Origin: Candidatus Eiseniibacteriota bacterium
Lineage (GTDB): Bacteria; Eisenbacteria; RBG-16-71-46
DNA: 5,730 nucleotides
Reading direction: 5' to 3'
Assembly (NCBI GenBank): GCA_005893365.1
Contig: VBPB01000174.1
Location: 1 to 5,730, forward strand
Numbering within the stretch: position 1 is the stretch's first letter; each line of letters begins with the position of its first letter. Position numbers and translations under genes: made by a program. The notes under the pieces are model-generated. The model saw only the letters and a program-made list of their open reading frames with translations. It was not told where the DNA came from and made no database searches. Positions 1 to 5,194 of this stretch are shown here, piece after piece.

Positions 1-1
1 C

Positions 2-469
2 GTCAAGGGCCCCAAGGGCGAGCTGAGCGTGCCGGTGCTGACGGGCACCACGGTGGTGGTCGAGGGCAGCGAGGTGCGCGTGGACGCCGAGCGCAAGACG
101 CGCAATCCCGCCTTCGGCACCATGCGGGCGCACGTCGCCAACATGGTCGAGGGTGTCTCGACCGGATTCAGCAAGACGCTCGAGATCGTCGGCACCGGCT
201 ACCGCGCGGCGATGGAGGGCAAGACGCTGGTGCTGCAGCTCGGCTACTCGCACCCGATCCGGTTCGATCCGCCGGCCGGTGTCACCATCAAGGTGGAGAA
301 CCCGACGCGCCTGGTGGTGTCGGGCTACGACAAGTGGGCGGTGGGGCAGTCGGCGGCGGAGATCCGTGGCTTCCGTCCGCCCGAGCCCTACAAGGGCAAG
401 GGCGTGAAGTACGAAGGCGAGCACATCCGGCGCAAGGCCGGCAAGGCCGCAGGGACGGCATCCTCATGA
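2..469 (+). CDS. rplF: 50S ribosomal protein L6, 5'-truncated
   Basis: This is the C-terminal ~155 residues of large-subunit protein L6, which binds 23S rRNA near the sarcin-ricin loop and the base of the L7/L12 stalk. The reading frame is open from base 2, and the first visible residues (VKGPKGELS) match the conserved stretch some 25-30 residues into bacterial L6, so only a short N-terminal piece lies outside the window. The second L6 domain is complete: GTGYRA, the LGYSHP turn, and the family-signature end RPPEPYKGKGVKYEGE (near residues 121-136 of the visible part), followed by IRRKAGKA. A short Ala/Gly/Ser tail (GTASS) ends the protein. The TGA stop overlaps the ATG of rplR in an ATGA junction, which suggests translational coupling. 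Identity is very secure; only the start is missing. Confidence 0.97.
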   Translation, partial: VKGPKGELSVPVLTGTTVVVEGSEVRVDAERKTRNPAFGTMRAHVANMVEGVSTGFSKTLEIVGTGYRAAMEGKTLVLQLGYSHPIRFDPPAGVTIKVENPTRLVVSGYDKWAVGQSAAEIRGFRPPEPYKGKGVKYEGEHIRRKAGKAAGTASS

Positions 470-831
470 GCGGAACCCACAATCACTACGAACGGCGGCG
501 CATCCGTCGCTATCGCATCCGCAAGCGGGTCATCGGCTCGTCCGAGCGTCCGCGCCTGTCGGTGTTCCGGAGCTCCAAGCACATCTACGCGCAGGTCATC
601 GACGACATCCGCGGCGTCACGCTGGTGTCCGCCTCGAGCCGCGAGGATCTCGCGACGCGCGTCGAGGGCAAGGGGAAGACGGCCGTCAGCACCGCGGTGG
701 GCAAGCTGGTCGCGGAGCGGGCGAAGGAGAAGGGCGTCGACAAGGTCTGTTTCGACCGCGGCGGTTACCTGTACCACGGGCGCGTGAAGGCGCTCGCCGA
801 CGGCGCACGCGCCGCCGGCTTGAATTTCTAG
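466..831 (+). CDS. rplR: 50S ribosomal protein L18
   Basis: L18 (121 residues) binds 5S rRNA and, with L5, anchors it in the central protuberance of the large subunit. The N-terminus is strongly basic (YERRRIRRYRIRKRV, residues 8-22), as expected for the flexible rRNA-contacting arm. It is followed by RPRLSVFRSSKHIYAQVIDD (residues 29-48) and the C-terminal signature FDRGGYLYHGRVKALADGAR (residues 96-115), both diagnostic of bacterial L18. Length is normal. The frame is open upstream for 44 more codons inside rplF, but the ATG at 466, overlapping the rplF stop as ATGA, gives the family-length protein. A weak AGGGA lies about 10 bases upstream, so translation probably relies on coupling to rplF. 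The stop codon TAG is part of the Shine-Dalgarno sequence of rpsE. Confidence 0.97.
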   Translation: MSGTHNHYERRRIRRYRIRKRVIGSSERPRLSVFRSSKHIYAQVIDDIRGVTLVSASSREDLATRVEGKGKTAVSTAVGKLVAERAKEKGVDKVCFDRGGYLYHGRVKALADGARAAGLNF

Positions 832-835
832 GAGG
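830..835 (+). promoter_or_regulatory. Shine-Dalgarno sequence for rpsE
   Basis: AGGAGG is a strong anti-16S match that shares its first two bases with the rplR stop codon TAG. It lies six bases before GTG at 842 and directly abuts TTG at 836, so it argues for GTG as the real rpsE start. Confidence 0.85.
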
Positions 836-841
836 TTGGCG

Positions 842-1369
842 GTGCGAGCGTTCGATGCACCCAAGTCCGAATTCCTCGAGCGTGTGATCAACGTGAACCG
901 GTGCGCCAAGGTGGTGAAGGGCGGCCGGCGGTTCTCGTTCAACGCGATCGTGGCGGTCGGTGACCAGAAGGGCCGCGTCGGCGTCGGCCTCGGCAAGGCG
1001 AACGAAGTCGCCGACGCCATCCGCAAGGCCGGGGAGGCCGCCAAGAAGGGCATGTTCCAGGTCCCGGTGACGCGGTCCGGCTCGATCCCGCATCAGATCG
1101 TCGGCCACTTCGGCGCCGGCGAGGTGCTGCTCAAGCCGGCGACGCCGGGCACCGGCGTCATCGCCGGCGCGGGCGTGCGCGCGGTGCTCGAGGCGGCCGG
1201 CATCCAGAACGTGCTGACCAAGTGCCTGGGCAGCCGCAACCCGCACAACCTGGTCAAGGCGGTCGTGAACGGCCTGCAGCGCCTGCGGCGCCCCTCGGAC
1301 GTCGCCTCCAAGCGCGGCACGACGCTGGCCGAGATGTTCGGCCCGGCGGGAGGCTCGCATGGCGCGTAG
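842..1369 (+). CDS. rpsE: 30S ribosomal protein S5
   Basis: S5 sits on the small-subunit body beside S4 and S8, at the mRNA entry side, and contributes to decoding accuracy. The protein is 175 residues from GTG at 842. The N-terminal double-stranded-RNA-binding-like domain reads RVINVNRCAKVVKGGRRFSF (residues 14-33), then GRVGVGLGKANEV (residues 44-56) and AAKKGM. The second domain carries IPHQIVGHFGAGEVLLKPA, GTGVIAGAGVRAVLEAAGI, the SRNPHNLVKA motif and LRRP. All are typical of bacterial S5, and the length is normal. A TTG in the same frame at 836 would add two residues but leaves no spacer after the AGGAGG. The 3' end overlaps rpmD by 11 bases. Residue 21 is Cys in the NVNRCAKVVKGG stretch, where Val is commoner in relatives I recall; this looks like harmless variation. 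Confidence 0.97.
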   Translation: MRAFDAPKSEFLERVINVNRCAKVVKGGRRFSFNAIVAVGDQKGRVGVGLGKANEVADAIRKAGEAAKKGMFQVPVTRSGSIPHQIVGHFGAGEVLLKPATPGTGVIAGAGVRAVLEAAGIQNVLTKCLGSRNPHNLVKAVVNGLQRLRRPSDVASKRGTTLAEMFGPAGGSHGA

Positions 1370-1547
1370 GCTCAGGGTCCGCCAGATCAAGAGCGCCAGC
1401 GGGCACCGGTTCGATCAGGCCGCGACCGCGCGGGCGCTGGGCATCCGCCGGCTCCACCAGGCGGTCGACCACAACGACACGCCCCAGATCCGGGGCATGA
1501 TCTTCAAGATCCGCCACCTCGTCGAGGTGGAGGAACTCAACACCTAG
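1359..1547 (+). CDS. rpmD: 50S ribosomal protein L30
   Basis: L30 is a small (62-residue) large-subunit protein with a ferredoxin-like fold that contacts domain II of 23S rRNA. The sequence follows the family pattern: a basic first strand (RRLRVRQIKSASG), the helix segment ATARALGIRRLHQAV (residues 22-36), the signature HNDTPQIRGMIFKIRHLVEVEE (residues 38-59), and a short tail. Length is typical. The ATG lies inside the last codons of rpsE (11-base overlap) and is preceded by GGGAGG at 1348-1353, so both a good ribosome site and coupling are available. L30 is absent in some bacterial lineages, so its retention here is a mild phylogenetic marker. The segment encoding HLVEVE contains a perfect 7-base inverted repeat at 1514-1530. 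Confidence 0.95.
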   Translation: MARRLRVRQIKSASGHRFDQAATARALGIRRLHQAVDHNDTPQIRGMIFKIRHLVEVEELNT

Positions 1548-1556
1548 GCGGGGCAC

Positions 1557-2048
1557 ATGACCATCGGCATCGGCAGGCTGCACCCGGCGGCGGGGGCGAC
1601 GCACGCGAAGAAGCGCCGCGGCAAGGGGGCGGCGACCGGCCTCGGCGGCACGGCCGGCAAGGGGCACAAGGGCAAGAAGGCGCGGGCGGGCGGCAAGATC
1701 CCCGCCTGGTTCGAAGGCGGGCAGATGCCGCTCCAGCGCCGGCTGCCCAAGCGCGGATTCAAGAACCCCGACCGCGTCGCCTACCAGGTCGTCCAGGTCG
1801 GGCGGCTGGCGCAGGCGGCGGCGGGCACCACTGTGGATCGCGCGTGGCTCAAGCAGGCCGGCATCGTGCGGCGCCAGGGCCCGATCAAGCTGCTCGCGGG
1901 CGGGGCGCTCAAGACCGCCGTGACCGTGCGCGTGGACGCCGCCAGCGGGGCGGCGATGAAGGCGATCGAGTCGGCCGGCGGGAAGGTGGAGCTGCCGGCC
2001 GCCAAGCCGGTCGAGTTGGCGGTCGCGAAGCCTAAGCAGAGGGGTTGA
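1557..2048 (+). CDS. rplO: 50S ribosomal protein L15
   Basis: L15 (163 residues) is a late-assembling large-subunit protein whose long N-terminal extension threads into 23S rRNA. The Gly/Lys/Arg-rich extension spans residues 16-46 (AKKRRGKG, TGLGGTAGKGHKGKKARAGG), followed by the diagnostic WFEGGQMPLQRRLPKRGFKN (residues 51-70). The globular domain follows, with the VVQVGRLAQ and VDRAWLKQAGIV strands and a final IESAGGKVEL. The extension departs from the common GRG-GSG-GKT-GRG pattern (here GKGAATGLGGTAGKG). A Pro/Ala/Lys-rich tail with a rough internal repeat (PAAKPVELAVAKPK) makes the protein somewhat longer than the ~145 residues usual in E. coli-like bacteria. The gap after rpmD is 9 bases and the upstream GGCGGGG is only a moderate ribosome site. 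The stop shares one base with the secY ATG. Confidence 0.96.
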   Translation: MTIGIGRLHPAAGATHAKKRRGKGAATGLGGTAGKGHKGKKARAGGKIPAWFEGGQMPLQRRLPKRGFKNPDRVAYQVVQVGRLAQAAAGTTVDRAWLKQAGIVRRQGPIKLLAGGALKTAVTVRVDAASGAAMKAIESAGGKVELPAAKPVELAVAKPKQRG

Positions 2049-3367
2049 TGCTCGACAAGCTGCGCAACGTCTTCCAGGTCCCGGAGCTCAAGCGACGCAT
2101 CCTGTTCACGCTGGCGCTGTTCGTGATCTATCGCCTGGGCGAACACATGCCGACGCCGGGCGTGAACGCCAAGGCGCTGGCCGGGGCGTTCGCGAGCCAG
2201 CAGGGGACGCTGTTCGGCCTCTACGACCTGTTCGTGGGCGGGGCGTTCTCGCGCGCGACCGTGTTCGCGCTCGGCATCATGCCGTACATCTCGTCCTCGA
2301 TCATCCTGCAGCTACTGGGCGCGGTCGTCCCGTACTTCGAGAAGCTGCGCAAGGAGGGCGAGGAGGGGCAGAAGAAGCTCACCCAGATCACCCGCTACGG
2401 CACCATCCTCATCTCGGTGATCCAGTCGTACGCGTACAGCGTGTTCCTGGTCAACATGGGGGCGGCGCGCGGGCTCACGGTGGTCCCGGATCCCGGCTTC
2501 GGCTTCACGCTGGTCACGATCATCACGCAGACCGCCGGCACCATCCTGGTCATGTGGCTGGGCGAGAAGATCACCGAGCACGGCATCGGCAACGGCATCT
2601 CGCTCATCATCTTCGTGAACATCATCGGCCGCGTGCCCAACACCATGGCCCAGGCCTACGACAGCTTCAAGGGCGGGGCGCTCTCGCTGCTCACCATCCT
2701 GGTGGTGGCGGCGATCATGGTGTTCGTCATCGCCGCGGTGGTGATGATGACGCAAGGGATGCGCAAGATCCCGGTGCAGTACGCCAAGCGCATCGTCGGC
2801 CGCCGCATGTACGGCGGGGCGGCGACGCACATCCCGCTGCGGGTCAACACGGCGGGCGTGATCCCCATCATCTTCGCCTCGAGCATCATGATCCTGCCGG
2901 CGACGGTGGCGGGGTTCGTGCCGCCGGGGCACCCGCTGGCCTCGCTGGGGTTGTGGTTCAGTCCGCTCAAGCCGCTCTACAACATCGTCTACGGCATCAT
3001 CATCGTGTTCTTCACCTACTTCTACACGGCGGTCGTGCTCAACCCCAACGACCTGGCGGAGAACATGCGGAAGTACGGCGGGTTCATCCCCGGCATCCGG
3101 CCGGGGCGCAAGACCGCCGAGTACATCGACCGCGTGCTGTCGCGGATCACGCTTCCCGGGGCGTTCTTCCTGGCGGCGATCGCCACGCTCCCGGACATGA
3201 TGATCGCGGGTCTGGGCCTGCCGTTCCTGGGGTTCGGCGGCACCAGCGTGCTGATCGTGGTCGGGGTGGCGCTGGACACGCTGCAGCAGGTGGAGTCGCA
3301 CCTGCTGATGCGTCATTACGAGGGGTTCGTCAAGCGCGGCCGGATCCGTGGCCGCCAGAGGATGTGA
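2048..3367 (+). CDS. secY: Preprotein translocase channel subunit SecY
   Basis: SecY is the channel-forming subunit of the SecYEG translocon in the cytoplasmic membrane, working with SecA or the ribosome to export or insert proteins. The 439-residue product has ten hydrophobic segments, near residues 17-34, 70-96, 115-137, 152-172, 180-197, 211-234, 265-290, 308-331, 366-386 and 392-412. Recognisable landmarks include the plug region before helix 2, YISSSIILQLL in helix 2, LGEKITEHGIGNGIS before helix 5, and the cytosolic loop IPVQYAKRIVGRRMYGG. The C5 loop YGGFIPGIRPGRKTAEYI (residues 343-360) and the C-terminal HYEGFVKRGRIRGR are also present. Length is normal. ATG at 2048 is chosen over an in-frame TTG at 2045 because AGAGGGG (2038-2044) gives proper spacing only to ATG. 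It overlaps rplO by one base (TGATG) and adk by one base. Confidence 0.98.
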   Translation: MLDKLRNVFQVPELKRRILFTLALFVIYRLGEHMPTPGVNAKALAGAFASQQGTLFGLYDLFVGGAFSRATVFALGIMPYISSSIILQLLGAVVPYFEKLRKEGEEGQKKLTQITRYGTILISVIQSYAYSVFLVNMGAARGLTVVPDPGFGFTLVTIITQTAGTILVMWLGEKITEHGIGNGISLIIFVNIIGRVPNTMAQAYDSFKGGALSLLTILVVAAIMVFVIAAVVMMTQGMRKIPVQYAKRIVGRRMYGGAATHIPLRVNTAGVIPIIFASSIMILPATVAGFVPPGHPLASLGLWFSPLKPLYNIVYGIIIVFFTYFYTAVVLNPNDLAENMRKYGGFIPGIRPGRKTAEYIDRVLSRITLPGAFFLAAIATLPDMMIAGLGLPFLGFGGTSVLIVVGVALDTLQQVESHLLMRHYEGFVKRGRIRGRQRM

Positions 3368-4017
3368 TGGTGCGGGTGGTCCTGCTGGGACCGCCCGGCG
3401 TGGGGAAGGGGACCCAGGGCCGGAAGCTCGCCACCGGGTACGGCTGGGCGCTGATCTCGACCGGAGAGATGTTGCGTGACGCGGCGGCGCGAGGCACGCC
3501 GCTGGGCATCGAGGCAGGGAGACGGATGGACTTGGGACAGCTGGTGAGTGACGACGTCATGATCGGAGTGGTCGCGGAGCGCACCGGGCAGCCGGACGCC
3601 GCGGCGGGGTTCGTCCTCGACGGGTTCCCGCGCACCGTGCCGCAGGCCGATGCGCTGGACGCGATGCTGGGCGGGCGCGGCCTCGCGCTGGACGCGGCGG
3701 CGAGCTTCGCGGTGCCGGATGACGAGCTGATCAAGCGCATGAGCGCGCGACGGGAGTGCCCGGTGTGCAAGCGGTCGTACAACCTGGAGAGCGCGCCGCC
3801 GCGCGATGGCCGTCACTGCGACGACCATCCCGCGGCCGAGCTGCGCCAGCGGGCCGACGACGTGCCGGAGACGGTGCGGCGACGGCTCGACGTGTACGCG
3901 CGCGAGACCGCGCCGCTGCTGGACTACTACCGCTGCCGCGGCCGGTTGCGCGAGGTGTCGGGCGTCGGGACCGTGGACGAGGTGTACGGGGCGCTGGTCC
4001 AGGCGCTGGGAGTGTAG
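3367..4017 (+). CDS. adk: Adenylate kinase, long form with zinc-type LID
   Basis: Adenylate kinase catalyses ATP + AMP = 2 ADP in the cytoplasm and balances adenylate energy charge. The 216-residue protein has the P-loop GPPGVGKGT (residues 8-16), AMP-site motif STGEMLRD (31-38), DGFPRT (85-90), and LID domain from about 122 to 160. The arginine-bearing QRADD (161-165) and the ETVRRRLDVYARETAPLLDYY helix follow. The LID has C131, C134 and C151 in a C-x2-C-x16-C arrangement, and the fourth ligand position is H154 (CDDH), where most zinc-type enzymes have Cys or Asp; this suggests a Cys3-His zinc site. The frame is open far upstream inside secY, but ATG at 3367, preceded by AGAGGA at 3357-3362 and overlapping the secY stop by one base, gives the family-length enzyme. 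Adk directly after secY is a widespread bacterial arrangement. Confidence 0.97.
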   Translation: MVRVVLLGPPGVGKGTQGRKLATGYGWALISTGEMLRDAAARGTPLGIEAGRRMDLGQLVSDDVMIGVVAERTGQPDAAAGFVLDGFPRTVPQADALDAMLGGRGLALDAAASFAVPDDELIKRMSARRECPVCKRSYNLESAPPRDGRHCDDHPAAELRQRADDVPETVRRRLDVYARETAPLLDYYRCRGRLREVSGVGTVDEVYGALVQALGV

Positions 4018-4027
4018 GTCGGGCGTC

Positions 4028-4792
4028 GTGGCACGAACGGTGTTTCTGAGAGGCAAGGAGGAGATCGAGGCGATCCGAGCGGCGGCGATGCTCGTGGCGC
4101 GGACCTTGGGCCGGCTGGGATCCGAGGTGCGGCCCGGGGTCACCACCGCGACGCTGGACCAGCTGGCCGAGGCGTTCATCCGCGATCACGGCGGCCGGCC
4201 GGCGTTCAAGGGGTACCGCGGCTTCCCCGCGAGCATCTGTGCGTCCATCAACGACGAGGTGGTCCACGGTATCCCGGGGCCGCGGCGTCTCGCGGAAGGC
4301 GACATCGTCGGGATCGACGTCGGGGTGGAGATGGACGGGTTCTACGGGGATTCGGCGATCACCTTCCCCGTGGGCCGGGTGAGCGACGAGGCGACCCGGC
4401 TGCTGCAGGTGACCCGGGAAGCGTTGGCGCGCGGGGTCGCGCAGGCGAAGGCTGGGAATCGGGTAGGCGACATCTCCCACGCCGTCCAGTCGTACGTCGA
4501 AGGGCAGGGATTCGCGGTGGTGCGATCGCTGGTGGGACACGGCATCGGCCGCCAGATGCACGAGGAGCCGCAGGTCCCGAACTACGGGACGCCGGAGCGG
4601 GGCCCGCGGCTCATGGCCGGGCAGGTGGTGGCGATCGAGCCGATGGTGAACGCCGGCGTGCCGGAGGTGATGACGCAGCCGGATGGTTGGACGGTGGTGA
4701 CGAAGGACGGGCGGCTGAGCGCCCACTTCGAGCACACCGTGGCGGTGGGGCAGGAGGGTCCCGACATCCTGTCCCGCGTGGATGCACCCTAG
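4028..4792 (+). CDS. map: Methionine aminopeptidase, type I
   Basis: Map removes the initiator methionine from nascent proteins whose second residue is small, acting after deformylation near the ribosome exit. The protein is 254 residues from GTG at 4028, the size of a compact type Ia enzyme without an N-terminal extension. The pita-bread fold's metal ligands are all present: D97 (GIDVGV), D108 (YGDSA), H171 (GHGIGR), E204 (AIEPMV) and E235 (HFEHTV). The substrate-contacting His is H80 in NDEVVHGIP. HEEPQVPNYG and the late DGWTVVTKDG are further signatures. The frame is open upstream through adk, but homology begins at about RTVFLRGKEEIEAIR, which fits GTG 4028. The start is 10 bases after the adk stop. 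AGGTCGGG upstream is a poor ribosome site, so translation may depend on re-initiation after adk. Confidence 0.96.
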   Translation: MARTVFLRGKEEIEAIRAAAMLVARTLGRLGSEVRPGVTTATLDQLAEAFIRDHGGRPAFKGYRGFPASICASINDEVVHGIPGPRRLAEGDIVGIDVGVEMDGFYGDSAITFPVGRVSDEATRLLQVTREALARGVAQAKAGNRVGDISHAVQSYVEGQGFAVVRSLVGHGIGRQMHEEPQVPNYGTPERGPRLMAGQVVAIEPMVNAGVPEVMTQPDGWTVVTKDGRLSAHFEHTVAVGQEGPDILSRVDAP

Positions 4793-4795
4793 GTC

Positions 4796-4800
4796 AGAGG
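4796..4800 (+). promoter_or_regulatory. Shine-Dalgarno sequence for infA
   Basis: AGAGG (extending as AGAGGTGG to 4803) lies five bases before TTG at 4806. It is downstream of the alternative ATG at 4782 and overlaps GTG at 4800, so it can serve only the TTG start. Confidence 0.7.
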
Positions 4801-4805
4801 TGGTA

Positions 4806-5024
4806 TTGGCGAAAGAAGAAGGCATCCAGGTCGAGGGCACGGTCATCGAGCCGCTCCCGAACGCGATGTTCCGGGTCGAACTCGAGAACAAGCACGTCGT
4901 CCTGGCGCACATCTCGGGCAAGATGCGGATGCACTTCATCAAGATCCTCCCCGGCGACAAGGTCACCGTCGAGCTCTCGCCGTACGACCTGTCCCGCGGG
5001 CGCATCGTGTATCGATACAAGTAG
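4806..5024 (+). CDS. infA: Translation initiation factor IF-1, TTG start
   Basis: IF-1 binds the A site of the 30S subunit and works with IF-2 and IF-3 to select initiator tRNA. The protein is 72 residues from TTG at 4806 (AKEEGIQVEG onward), the exact usual length. It is a single OB fold: EGTVIEPLPNAMFRVELEN (residues 10-28), HVVLAHISGKMRMHFIKILPGD (30-51), KVTVELSPYDLSRGRIVYRYK (52-72), close to the bacterial consensus throughout. The same frame also has ATG at 4782, which would add MHPRSEVV, overlap map by 11 bases and have no homology to IF-1, and GTG at 4800. TTG is preferred because bacterial IF-1 starts at (M)AKEEG and the ribosome site is placed for it. A non-ATG start on infA is less common and might keep expression low. 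The gap to map is 13 bases. Confidence 0.95.
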   Translation: MAKEEGIQVEGTVIEPLPNAMFRVELENKHVVLAHISGKMRMHFIKILPGDKVTVELSPYDLSRGRIVYRYK

Positions 5025-5025
5025 G

Positions 5026-5047
5026 GCCCGGGGCATCGCGCCCGGGT
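5026..5047 (+). other. Possible RNA hairpin between infA and rpmJ
   Basis: Bases 5027-5034 can pair with 5040-5046 as CCC/GGG plus GGGC/GCCC, with one bulged G at 5030 and a five-base loop (ATCGC). A G-U pair can extend the base. There is no following T-run, so it is not a convincing intrinsic terminator. It ends directly before the rpmJ Shine-Dalgarno sequence, where a fold could tune rpmJ translation or mark an mRNA processing site. In DNA this GC-rich, such a repeat could also arise by chance. Confidence 0.4.
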
Positions 5048-5053
5048 GGGAGG
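5048..5053 (+). promoter_or_regulatory. Shine-Dalgarno sequence for rpmJ
   Basis: GGGAGG lies six bases before the ATG of the 38-codon rpmJ gene. This good ribosome site confirms that the short reading frame is translated. Confidence 0.8.
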
Positions 5054-5059
5054 CAGCGT

Positions 5060-5176
5060 ATGAAGGTTCGTTCATCGGTGAAGAAGATCTGCGAGCACTG
5101 CAAGCTGGTGCGTCGCAAGGGCGTCATCCGCGTGATCTGCAAGCGCAATCCGCGGCACAAGCAGCGTCAGAAGTAG
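5060..5176 (+). CDS. rpmJ: 50S ribosomal protein L36, zinc-binding form
   Basis: L36 is the smallest large-subunit protein (38 residues here) and sits near the peptidyl-transferase region, organising rRNA helices late in assembly. It reads MKVRSSVKKICEHCKLVRRK followed by GVIRVICKRNPRHKQRQK. The zinc-ribbon ligands C11, C14, C27 and H33 are all intact, making this the zinc-dependent (C+) form rather than the Cys-free paralogue induced when zinc is scarce in some bacteria. It is flanked by infA 35 bases upstream and rpsM 18 bases downstream, the usual infA-rpmJ-rpsM order. The gene is short enough to be missed by length-filtered gene calling, but the sequence match, ribosome site and position leave little doubt. 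Confidence 0.97.
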   Translation: MKVRSSVKKICEHCKLVRRKGVIRVICKRNPRHKQRQK

Positions 5177-5179
5177 CTT

Positions 5180-5190
5180 AAGGAGGGAGG
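5180..5190 (+). promoter_or_regulatory. Double Shine-Dalgarno sequence for rpsM
   Basis: AAGGAGGGAGG contains a full anti-16S match (AAGGAGG at 5180-5186, eight bases before the GTG) and a second match (GGGAGG at 5185-5190, four bases before it). It is the strongest ribosome site in the window and fits GTG at 5195 as the start. Confidence 0.85.
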
Positions 5191-5194
5191 TTCC

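Noticed and set aside
2312..3316. Long open frame on the minus strand (334 codons) opposite secY
   Set aside because: Its translation is rich in His, Asp, Arg and repeats, with no recognisable domain. It is the antisense shadow of secY, produced by GC-ending codons that remove stop codons.
2554..3366. In-frame upstream extension of adk through secY (about 270 codons)
   Set aside because: The translation upstream of ATG 3367 is a composition-biased readthrough of secY in another frame. Adk homology starts exactly at MVRVVLLGPPG.
3806..4027. In-frame upstream extension of map inside adk
   Set aside because: The added residues are Arg/Cys/Thr-rich with no MetAP similarity, and the type I enzyme has its normal length from GTG 4028.
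5009..5018. Ten-base palindrome GTATCGATAC at the end of infA
   Set aside because: It encodes the conserved VYRY end of IF-1, so protein constraint explains it. It is too short and isolated to call an operator.
3731..5020. Minus-strand open frame of 429 codons opposite adk, map and infA
   Set aside because: It runs across three well-supported + strand genes, is Arg/Pro/Ala-rich and low in complexity, and lacks a ribosome site that fits. It is a high-GC artefact.
5026..5047. Intrinsic terminator between infA and rpmJ
   Set aside because: A GC stem is present, but there is no T-run, and the same-strand operon continues immediately with a ribosome site.
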